Shown here: positions 1 to 5,690 of the stretch, in pieces
Layout: every line of letters begins with the position of its first letter
Position numbering within the stretch: the stretch's first letter is position 1
Assembly: GCA_902494715.1 (NCBI GenBank)
Contig: CABUUJ010000012.1
Span: forward strand, 1-42,344
Source of the DNA: an uncultured Collinsella sp.
GTDB taxonomy: Bacteria; Actinomycetota; Coriobacteriia; Coriobacteriales; Coriobacteriaceae
Direction of reading: 5' to 3'
DNA length: 42,344 bases
Translations under genes and position numbers: made by a program
The notes under the pieces: generated by a model
What the model saw: the letters and a program-made list of their open reading frames with translations, nothing else
What the model was told of the DNA's origin: nothing
The model's database searches: none

Positions 1-24
1 GAAGGTTGAGGGTCCGTCCATTTA

Positions 25-159
25 TCTCAATCTGTAACAGTTAGAAGGGAAATATCGGTCTAGATGTTACAGATTGAGACAATGACCGGGACCACTTTGA
101 AATGTCTCGATCTATAACAGGTAGGGGAGGAAAACCGTTCTTACTGTTACAGATTGAGA
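25..159. repeat. Two tandem inverted-repeat units with 40-bp periodicity
   Basis: Four copies of a 15-mer (TCTCAATCTGTAACA or its complement) sit at 25-39, 65-79, 105-119 and 145-159 in alternating orientation. Each gap between neighbours is exactly 25 nt (40-64, 80-104, 120-144). Arms 1, 2 and 4 are identical apart from orientation; arm 3 has two changes. Gaps 1 and 3 resemble each other (about 14 of 25 positions), so the unit is a 55-bp hairpin duplicated at an 80-bp step. In unit 1 the stem extends inward to about 21 bp with two mismatches. No gene is recognisable here. This could be a MITE-like or REP-like element, or paired protein-binding sites; function unknown. Confidence 0.75.
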
Positions 160-380
160 TGAATCAGGAAGCCGCCGAAAACCATCGTCTGCAACATATA
201 TAGGTGCGAATGGGTCCGTCATGGAGACGTAGTCAATAAGAATACTCCACCACACCAAAGTATTACCTTGGGAAACGTCGCCACAACGACCAAATCCACC
301 GCTCTTCATATTCAAACTCAACAAAAGCGCAGGTCAAAGGTATATAGATACGCCCGGCACCGTGTATCTAGAGGTTTTCG

Positions 381-410
381 TTGACAGCCCCCAAGGTGGC
401 ATCGTATTAT
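381..410 (+). promoter_or_regulatory. Promoter of the tRNA-tuf unit
   Basis: TTGACA at 381-386 and TATTAT at 405-410 are separated by 18 bp, matching a housekeeping sigma promoter. It lies about 60 bp upstream of tRNA-Tyr. The sequence from 371 to 388 is repeated almost exactly at the next stable-RNA/ribosomal promoter (2202-2219). Between 160 and 370 I see no supportable gene. Confidence 0.75.
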
Positions 411-472
411 CTTCTTGCTTCGCGGGGGCGGCGGTCCAAAAGACCAAAGGACCTGCGGATACTTGAACGATT

Positions 473-554
473 GGGAGTTTGCCCGAGTGGTTAATGGGGA
501 CGGGCTGTAAACCCGTTGGCTCTGCCTACATAGGTTCGAATCCTATAGCTCCCA
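473..554 (+). tRNA. tRNA-Tyr (GTA)
   Basis: The acceptor arms GGGAGTT (473-479) and AGCTCCC (547-553) pair, with A554 as discriminator. Anticodon GTA is at 507-509. The long variable arm is that of a class II tRNA, as expected for bacterial tRNA-Tyr. The 3' CCA is not fully encoded (ACCC follows). It is the first gene of a tRNA-Tyr/Thr/Met-tuf cluster. Confidence 0.93.
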
Positions 555-564
555 CCCGTCAAGT

Positions 565-640
565 GCCTGTATAGCTCAGTCGGTAGAGCACTTCGTTGGT
601 AACGAAGAGGTCACCAGTTCAAGTCTGGTTGCAGGCTCCA
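565..640 (+). tRNA. tRNA-Thr (GGT)
   Basis: Acceptor arms GCCTGTA (565-571) and TGCAGGC (630-636), anticodon stem CTTCG/CGAAG and anticodon GGT at 598-600. CCA is encoded at 638-640. It lies ten bases after tRNA-Tyr and is presumably processed from the same precursor. Confidence 0.95.
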
Positions 641-643
641 TCC

Positions 644-720
644 GGCGGTGTAGCTCAGTTGGTTAGAGCACACGGTTCATACCCGTGGCGTCACTGGTTC
701 GAATCCAGTCACCGCTACCA
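644..720 (+). tRNA. tRNA-Met (CAT), probably elongator
   Basis: Acceptor arms GGCGGTG (644-650) and CACCGCT (710-716), anticodon CAT at 678-680, CCA encoded at 718-720. The anticodon stem CACGG/CCGTG lacks the three consecutive G-C pairs of an initiator tRNA, and the first acceptor pair is G-U, so elongator Met is favoured. A lysidine-modified tRNA-Ile (CAT) cannot be excluded by eye. Confidence 0.9.
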
Positions 721-730
721 TAGGTAACAC

Positions 731-763
731 GGTGGCTTCTCAATAGTATGTTGAGAGGCCACT
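731..763 (+). promoter_or_regulatory. Hairpin in the tRNA-Met/tuf spacer
   Basis: GTGGCTTCTCAA (732-743) pairs with TTGAGAGGCCAC (751-762), one G-U pair, around the loop TAGTATG; a flanking G-U can extend it. There is no following T tract, so it is not a classical terminator. A smaller hairpin, GTCCC (780-784) with GGGAC (790-794), follows before the tuf ribosome binding site. The pair may be processing or stability structures separating mature tRNA from tuf mRNA. Confidence 0.55.
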
Positions 764-816
764 ATGGTATAAAGGCAAAGTCCCGTCCGGGGACGACCTG
801 TTAAGAGGAGGGCTTT

Positions 817-2007
817 ATGGCCAAAGAGAAGTTTGAGCGCACTAAGCCGCATGTTAACATCGGCACCATTGGTCACGTCGACCACGGCAAGACCACGCTG
901 ACCGCTGCCATCACCAAGGTTCTCTCCGAGACCGAGGGCTGCAAGGCTGACTTCACTGCGTTCGAGAACATCGACAAGGCTCCCGAGGAGCGCGAGCGCG
1001 GCATTACGATTTCCGTCTCCCACGTTGAGTACGAGACCGCTGCCCGTCACTACGCTCACGTTGACTGCCCGGGCCACGCTGACTACGTCAAGAACATGAT
1101 CTCCGGCGCTGCTCAGATGGACGGCGCTATCCTGGTCATCGCTGCTACCGACGGCCCCATGGCTCAGACCCGCGAGCACATCCTGCTCGCCCGTCAGGTC
1201 GGCGTTCCCTACATCGTCGTCTTCCTGAACAAGTGCGACATGGTCGACGATGACGAGCTCATCGACCTCGTCGAGATGGAGACCCGTGAGCTCCTCTCCG
1301 AGTACGATTTCCCCGGCGACGACATCCCCGTCATCCGTGGCTCCGCTCTGGGCGCTCTCGAGGGCGACGCCAAGTGGATGGACGCCATTCGCGAGCTCAT
1401 GAAGGCCGTCGACGAGTACATCCCGACGCCTGCTCGTAACAACGACCTCCCGTTCCTGATGGCCGTTGAGGACGTTATGACCATCTCCGGCCGTGGTACC
1501 GTTGCTACTGGCCGTGTCGAGCGCGGTGAGCTCAAGCTCAACGAACCCGTCGAGATCGTCGGCATCAAGGATACCCAGAACACCGTCGTTACCGGTATCG
1601 AGATGTTCCGTAAGTCCATGGACTTCTGCGAGGCTGGCGACAACGTCGGTCTGCTGCTCCGCGGCATCAAGCGTGAGGACATCGAGCGCGGCCAGGTTCT
1701 CTGCAAGCCCGGTTCGGTTACCCCGCACACCAAGTTCACCGGCGAGATCTACGTTCTGACCAAGGAGGAGGGCGGCCGTCACACCCCGTTCTTCGATGGT
1801 TATCGTCCTCAGTTCTACTTCCGTACCACCGACGTTACCGGTACGGTCAAGCTCCCCGAGGGCACCGAGATGGCTATGCCTGGTGACCACATCACCATCG
1901 AGGGCGACCTCATCCACCCGATCGCCATGGAGGAGGGCCTGCGCTTCGCTATCCGCGAGGGTGGCCACACCGTCGGTTCGGGCATCGTCTCCACGATCAT
2001 TGAGTAA
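817..2007 (+). CDS. tuf: Elongation factor Tu
   Basis: A 396-residue EF-Tu, the GTPase that brings aminoacyl-tRNA to the ribosome. The G1 motif GHVDHGKTT lies near residue 20, DCPGH near 80 and NKCD near 135, followed by the two beta-barrel domains to the C-terminus. Length matches the family. The ATG is preceded by an AGGAGG-type site at about 804-810. It lies directly downstream of three tRNA genes, a layout also seen for tufB in E. coli, rather than after fusA, which is about 36 kb away in this window without a tuf copy beside it. Expression is probably from the promoter at 381-410, with a terminator at 2035-2069. Confidence 0.98.
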   Translation: MAKEKFERTKPHVNIGTIGHVDHGKTTLTAAITKVLSETEGCKADFTAFENIDKAPEERERGITISVSHVEYETAARHYAHVDCPGHADYVKNMISGAAQMDGAILVIAATDGPMAQTREHILLARQVGVPYIVVFLNKCDMVDDDELIDLVEMETRELLSEYDFPGDDIPVIRGSALGALEGDAKWMDAIRELMKAVDEYIPTPARNNDLPFLMAVEDVMTISGRGTVATGRVERGELKLNEPVEIVGIKDTQNTVVTGIEMFRKSMDFCEAGDNVGLLLRGIKREDIERGQVLCKPGSVTPHTKFTGEIYVLTKEEGGRHTPFFDGYRPQFYFRTTDVTGTVKLPEGTEMAMPGDHITIEGDLIHPIAMEEGLRFAIREGGHTVGSGIVSTIIE

Positions 2008-2034
2008 ATTAGCTCTTTGATATAGCTGACTTAG

Positions 2035-2069
2035 AGAACCCGGCACTTATATGGGTGCCGGGTTCTTTT
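2035..2069 (+). terminator. tuf terminator
   Basis: GAACCCGGCAC (2036-2046) and GTGCCGGGTTC (2055-2065) form an 11-bp stem followed by TTTT. It ends the tRNA-tuf unit. The 130 bases after it hold nothing recognisable before the next promoter. Confidence 0.92.
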
Positions 2070-2201
2070 CTGCAATGGATATTGAGCCGTTGCTGGTGTC
2101 GAGAGGATCGATAATGGTCCTGGATGCACCGTCGATTAGCTCTCGATGGCTTCATTGATGTGTTCCAAATATGAATGGATCCACCGAGAACCAATTGACT
2201 C

Positions 2202-2239
2202 GAGGTTTTCATTGACAGCACTTACGTGGAGCTGATAAA
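2202..2239 (+). promoter_or_regulatory. Promoter of rpmG-tRNA-Trp-secE-nusG
   Basis: TTGACA at 2212-2217 and a weak -10, GATAAA at 2234-2239, with a 16-bp spacer. The 18 bases at 2202-2219 match 371-388 at 17 positions, so this promoter shares its upstream and -35 sequence with the tRNA-tuf promoter. Confidence 0.6.
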
Positions 2240-2286
2240 GTAACAACTCGTGCCCGTACGGGGCGGAAATGAAAGGTTCAGGATAC

Positions 2287-2436
2287 ATGCGTACTCTAGT
2301 TACTCTTGCGTGCACTGAGTGCAAGCGCCGCAACTATACGACCACCAAGAACAAGTCGACCATGCCTGATCGTATGGAGATCAAGAAGTATTGCCCCTGG
2401 TGCCGTCACCACACGCTGCACAAAGAGACTCGCTAG
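2287..2436 (+). CDS. rpmG: 50S ribosomal protein L33
   Basis: A 49-residue L33 (MRTLVTLACTECKRRNYTTT at the start). It has two CxxC pairs, CTEC and CPWC, so it is the zinc-binding form, which is the zinc-replete type in organisms with two L33 paralogues. The ATG follows a GAAAGG site. It lies upstream of tRNA-Trp and secE, the usual L33-SecE-NusG order in many bacteria. Confidence 0.95.
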   Translation: MRTLVTLACTECKRRNYTTTKNKSTMPDRMEIKKYCPWCRHHTLHKETR

Positions 2437-2449
2437 TCTCTAGTCACAT

Positions 2450-2525
2450 ACGCCAGTAGTTCAATTGGTAGAGCATCGGTCTCCAAAACCGAGTGTTGAG
2501 GGTTCGAGTCCTTCCTGGCGTGCCA
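2450..2525 (+). tRNA. tRNA-Trp (CCA)
   Basis: Acceptor arms ACGCCAG (2450-2456) and CTGGCGT (2515-2521), anticodon CCA at 2483-2485, encoded CCA end at 2523-2525. It sits between rpmG and secE, a classical position for tRNA-Trp, and is presumably cut from the same transcript. Confidence 0.95.
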
Positions 2526-2534
2526 GTCATTATT

Positions 2535-2562
2535 CCGTAAGCTCCCACTTGGGGGCTTACGG
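2535..2562 (+). terminator. Hairpin between tRNA-Trp and secE, possible attenuator
   Basis: CCGTAAGCTCCC (2535-2546) pairs with GGGGGCTTACGG (2551-2562), including one G-U pair, around ACTT. Only TTTA follows, so termination is probably partial. It could lower secE-nusG expression relative to the tRNA. Confidence 0.5.
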
Positions 2563-2601
2563 TTTACTCATGTATAAGCGCATTGCGCGGAGGTAACCCA
2601 A

Positions 2602-2940
2602 ATGGCCAACAAGAAGAACAAGAAGAAGGCTCAGCAGCCGGCACCTGCCAACAAAGCTGCCGCCAACTCCAAGGTTGAGGCCAAGAAGGCCGTTGCCAAG
2701 AAGAACGAGAAGGCTGCGAAGTCCAAGAAGAACGAGAAGCCTGGTTTCTTCGCCCGCACCAAGAAGTATTTCGCTTCGGTCAAGTCCGAGATGAAGCGTG
2801 TCACGTGGCCCGATAAGAAGGAGCTCGTGAACTACTCGGTTGTTGTTTGCGCTTCTCTGATCGTCGTCGGCGTCGTCATCGCTCTGCTCGATGCTGGCTT
2901 TGGCGAGGCTCTTGCTCTGTTCTCTGGATTGAGGGGCTAA
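2602..2940 (+). CDS. secE: Preprotein translocase subunit SecE
   Basis: SecE clamps the two halves of the SecY channel in the plasma membrane. This 112-residue protein has a lysine- and alanine-rich N-terminal half (to about residue 50), then the conserved VKSEMKRVTWPDKKEL stretch and one C-terminal membrane segment near residues 75-98. This is the short single-span SecE typical of Gram-positive bacteria, with an unusually long basic lead. The start follows GGAGGT. The stop is three bases before nusG, so the two are co-transcribed. Confidence 0.95.
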   Translation: MANKKNKKKAQQPAPANKAAANSKVEAKKAVAKKNEKAAKSKKNEKPGFFARTKKYFASVKSEMKRVTWPDKKELVNYSVVVCASLIVVGVVIALLDAGFGEALALFSGLRG

Positions 2941-2943
2941 ACC

Positions 2944-3480
2944 ATGTCTAAGCGTTGGTACGTCGTTCACACTTACTCTGGATACGAGAACCGCGTTAAG
3001 TCCGATCTCGAGCATCGCATCGAGACTATGGGCATGCAGGACCGTATCTTTGATATCGAGATTCCTATGGAGCGCGTCACCGAGATTAAAGAGGGTGGCA
3101 AGCGTGAGACCAAGGATTCCAAGATCTTCCCGGGTTATGTCCTGGTCCGCATGGAGATGGATGACGATGCTTGGACGTGTGTTCGTAACACGCCTGGCGT
3201 CACCGGTTTCCTAGGCGGCAACGGCAAGCCCGCTCCGCTTTCCCGCGACGAGTACAACAAGATGACTCGTCGTCCCGGTAAGGGCGATTCGCCCAAGCGC
3301 ACCTCGGTTGATATTGAGGTCGGTACGTCCGTCCGCGTCACCGATGGCCCGCTTACCGACTTTGATGGCAAGGTCTCCGAGGTTAACACCGAGGCTGGCA
3401 AGCTCAAGGTCACGCTGATGATCTTTGGCCGCGAGACGCCGGTCGAGCTCGACTTTAACCAGGTCGCTGTCATCGCTTAA
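2944..3480 (+). CDS. nusG: Transcription elongation/antitermination factor NusG
   Basis: A 178-residue NusG, which binds RNA polymerase near the clamp and couples it to Rho or the ribosome. The N-terminal NGN domain opens with WYVVHTYSGYE and contains the PGYVLVRMEMDD and NTPGVTGFLG segments. The KOW domain covers about residues 125-178, with VRVTDGPLTDFDGKVSEV. It directly follows secE and precedes rplK by 120 bp. Confidence 0.97.
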   Translation: MSKRWYVVHTYSGYENRVKSDLEHRIETMGMQDRIFDIEIPMERVTEIKEGGKRETKDSKIFPGYVLVRMEMDDDAWTCVRNTPGVTGFLGGNGKPAPLSRDEYNKMTRRPGKGDSPKRTSVDIEVGTSVRVTDGPLTDFDGKVSEVNTEAGKLKVTLMIFGRETPVELDFNQVAVIA

Positions 3481-3600
3481 GTTTTCGTCCGTTCGCGCGA
3501 GCGTGCTTCTTCTGTGACTGCTCATCTCAGGAGTGCTTCTAACACGTGCGTGCTTACGATATAGCAAGTACTTCACACTCGTGATTCGAAAGGAATGACC

Positions 3601-4029
3601 ATGGCTGAGAAGAAGGTTGCCAACGTCATTAAGCTCCAGATTCCTGCTGGTGCAGCAAACCCCGCTCCTCCAGTCGGCCCCGCCCTGGGCGCTGCTGGCG
3701 TGAACATCATGCAGTTCTGCCAGGCCTTTAACGCCGAGACGCAGGACAAGAAGGGTGACATCATCCCCGTTGAGATCTCTGTCTACGAGGACAAGTCCTT
3801 CTCCTTCATCACCAAGACCCCGCCGGCGGCTCACCTTATCAAGAAGGAGCTGAACCTCAAGTCTGGTTCCGCTAAGCCCCAGGCTGACAAGGTTGGTCAG
3901 CTCTCCCAGGAGCAGCTCACCAAGATCGCCGAGATCAAGATGCCGGACCTCAATGCCAACGACATTGACGCCGCCAAGAAGATCATCGCCGGTACCGCCC
4001 GTTCCATGGGCGTCACCATCGCTGAGTAG
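3601..4029 (+). CDS. rplK: 50S ribosomal protein L11
   Basis: L11 forms the stalk base with 23S rRNA and is the thiostrepton target region. The start is placed at 3601 because the AAAGGA site is six to seven bases upstream; an in-frame ATG at 3595 is too close to it. The resulting 142 residues equal the usual length. The proline-rich N-terminal domain (GAANPAPPVGPALGAAGVNI) and the C-terminal RNA-binding domain ending GTARSMGVTI are intact. Confidence 0.97.
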   Translation: MAEKKVANVIKLQIPAGAANPAPPVGPALGAAGVNIMQFCQAFNAETQDKKGDIIPVEISVYEDKSFSFITKTPPAAHLIKKELNLKSGSAKPQADKVGQLSQEQLTKIAEIKMPDLNANDIDAAKKIIAGTARSMGVTIAE

Positions 4030-4043
4030 CGATTTCTTATGGT

Positions 4044-4122
4044 AACGGCGGGTGCTCCGACCGGGGCGCCCGTTAAATGTGTGCAATAGGGCACACGATA
4101 CGATGTGGGAGGGCTCACGCCC
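4044..4122 (+). promoter_or_regulatory. Three-hairpin spacer between rplK and rplA
   Basis: The first hairpin pairs 4044-4058 with 4063-4074: AACGG/CCGTT, a three-base bulge, then GTGCTCC/GGGGCGC. GTGTGC (4079-4084) with GCACAC (4091-4096) and GGGC with GCCC (4111-4122) form two more. L1 is known to bind its own operon mRNA at a bulged stem that mimics its 23S rRNA site, and the first hairpin is a candidate for this. That assignment is inference. Confidence 0.4.
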
Positions 4123-4146
4123 GTTTAACCACAGGAGGTAATGCAC

Positions 4147-4854
4147 ATGGCTAAGCATGGTAAGAGCTATAACGCCGCTGCCGAGAAGATCGACCGCGCC
4201 ACGCTCTACACCCCCCTTCAGGCTGCCAAGCTCATCAAGGAGCTCGACACCGCCAAGTTCGACGAGACCGTCGAGGCTCACTTCCGTCTGGGCATCGATA
4301 CTCGTAAGGCTGACCAGAACATCCGTGGTTCCATCTCCCTGCCCCACGGCACCGGCAAGACCGTTCGTGTTGCCGTCTTCGCCGAGGGCGAGAAGGCCCG
4401 TGAGGCTGAGGCTGCCGGCGCCGACATCATCGGTTCCGACGAGCTCGTCGCCCAGATTCAGAAGGGCGAGATCAACTTCGACGCCGCTATCGCTACGCCG
4501 AACATGATGGCCAAGGTTGGCCGCATCGGTAAGATCCTTGGTCCCCGTGGCCTCATGCCGAACCCCAAGCTCGGCACCGTGACCATGGACGTCGCCAAGA
4601 TGGTCTCTGAGCTCAAGGCTGGCCGCGTTGAGTACCGCGCCGACCGCTACGGCATCTGCCACGTGCCCCTGGGCAAGAAGTCCTTCTCTGAGCAGCAGCT
4701 CGTCGAGAACTACGCTGCCCTGTACACCGAGATCCTGCGCGTCAAGCCCTCTTCTGCTAAGGGCAAGTACGTCAAGTCCATCTCCGTGTCTTCCACCATG
4801 GGCCCTGGCGTCAAGGTCGATCCCGCTGTCCAGCGTGACTTCCTGGCTGAGTAA
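4147..4854 (+). CDS. rplA: 50S ribosomal protein L1
   Basis: L1 forms the mobile stalk at the ribosomal E site and represses its own operon in many bacteria. The start at 4147 is chosen because AGGAGG at 4133-4138 lies eight bases upstream; the in-frame ATG at 4141 is only two bases from it. The 235 residues match the family. The conserved GRIGKILGPRGLMPNPK segment lies near residue 122. In most bacteria rplJ follows; here a terminator follows and rplJ is about 20 kb away. Confidence 0.97.
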   Translation: MAKHGKSYNAAAEKIDRATLYTPLQAAKLIKELDTAKFDETVEAHFRLGIDTRKADQNIRGSISLPHGTGKTVRVAVFAEGEKAREAEAAGADIIGSDELVAQIQKGEINFDAAIATPNMMAKVGRIGKILGPRGLMPNPKLGTVTMDVAKMVSELKAGRVEYRADRYGICHVPLGKKSFSEQQLVENYAALYTEILRVKPSSAKGKYVKSISVSSTMGPGVKVDPAVQRDFLAE

Positions 4855-4890
4855 CTGCTAGTTACTGCCTGAGCAAAGCAAGCATTGCTA

Positions 4891-4929
4891 AAGAAACCCG
4901 GTTCTGCCTTGTGCAGGACCGGGTTTCTT
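4891..4929 (+). terminator. rplA terminator
   Basis: A 17-bp stem (4891-4907 with 4913-4929, one G-U pair) has arms beginning AAGAAACCCGG and ending CCGGGTTTCTT around a five-base loop. It ends the secE-nusG-rplK-rplA unit where rplJ would normally continue. Confidence 0.85.
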
Positions 4930-4942
4930 GCTATCGCATCAA

Positions 4943-4981
4943 AACCACCTCAAAGGGGACAGCGTCCCCTTTGAGGTGGTT
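4943..4981 (-). repeat. GGGAC-core hairpin repeat copy 1 (R1)
   Basis: A perfect 18-bp inverted repeat (4943-4960 with 4964-4981) around AGC. Arms read AACCACCTCAAAGGGGAC. On the minus strand it begins inside the stop codon of the phosphoesterase gene (TAACC) and ends in TTTT, so it can act as that gene's terminator. It belongs to the family described for 7660, 8707, 8763, 35245 and 37038. Confidence 0.8.
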
Positions 4982-5690
4982 ACCAGGGTGTTCTAGCGGT
5001 TGAGGACTCGATTGCCTCGTGGCGTTTGAGCTCCCGGCGCATGGTTTGCGAATTGAGCCAGGCTGCCTGCCAGCCACGGATGGGGTAGCGCGTCTGGTCG
5101 AGCTCAAACTGTGTATAGCCGCAGGCGTTGATGATCGTCGTTCCACACACATGCTGACGCTCGCGCTGAAAATCGCAACCGTAGCTTTGGTGCACATGCC
5201 CGTGCACCATGTAGTCGGGATTCCAGGATTCGAGTGCTGTGTTAAAGCACTCGAACCCTCGATGCGGCAGATCGTCCAGATCACCCATACCGGCGGCGGG
5301 TGCATGGGTAAGCAGAATGTCGCACCCGCCGACCATCCTAACCTTACGCGACAGCTTACGCATGCGCTTGGACATCTCGCGTTCGGTGTACATGTTGGCG
5401 CCGTCGCGATAACGCATGGACCCGCCAAGGCCCGCAATGCGAATCCCTCGGTACGTGTACACGCTGTCTTCTACGCAGATACATCCGCCCGGTGCATGAC
5501 GTGCGTAGCGGTCATCGTGATTGCCGCGCACGTAGATGAGCGGTTTGTTGATGACCGTGACCAAAAACTCAAGATAGTCCGGGTCCAGATCGCCAGCGGA
5601 CAAAATCAGGTCGACTCCCTCAAAGCGTTCCTTGCGAAAGCACTCCCAAAGGCATCGTTCTTCGGTATCGGCTATGGCAAGGATTTTCAT
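4980..5690 (-). CDS. Calcineurin-like metallophosphoesterase
   Basis: A 236-residue protein with the metallophosphoesterase motif series: ADTEE near residue 8, GDLD near 34, GNHDD near 57, THAPAAG near 129 and GHVH near 163. These residues bind two metal ions in the family. The first motif is D-x-E instead of the common D-x-H; I believe a subfamily of such enzymes naturally has this. Substrate unknown; a soluble phosphodiesterase is likely, as no signal or membrane segment is seen. It overlaps the upstream gene by four bases (ATGA), implying translational coupling. Confidence 0.85.
   Translation of the reverse strand: MKILAIADTEERCLWECFRKERFEGVDLILSAGDLDPDYLEFLVTVINKPLIYVRGNHDDRYARHAPGGCICVEDSVYTYRGIRIAGLGGSMRYRDGANMYTEREMSKRMRKLSRKVRMVGGCDILLTHAPAAGMGDLDDLPHRGFECFNTALESWNPDYMVHGHVHQSYGCDFQRERQHVCGTTIINACGYTQFELDQTRYPIRGWQAAWLNSQTMRRELKRHEAIESSTARTPW

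Noticed and set aside
25..159. CRISPR array
   Set aside because: Regular repeat-spacer spacing is suggestive, but the repeats alternate in orientation, are only 15 bp, two gaps resemble each other, and no cas gene is near.
112..324. Open frame on the minus strand, 70 residues
   Set aside because: It runs through the inverted 15-mers, lacks a convincing ribosome site and resembles no family I recognise. It may be part of a dispersed repeat, but I cannot support a gene.
715..2046. Long open frame opposite tuf
   Set aside because: It is the antisense shadow of a strongly codon-biased gene; tuf itself is certain.
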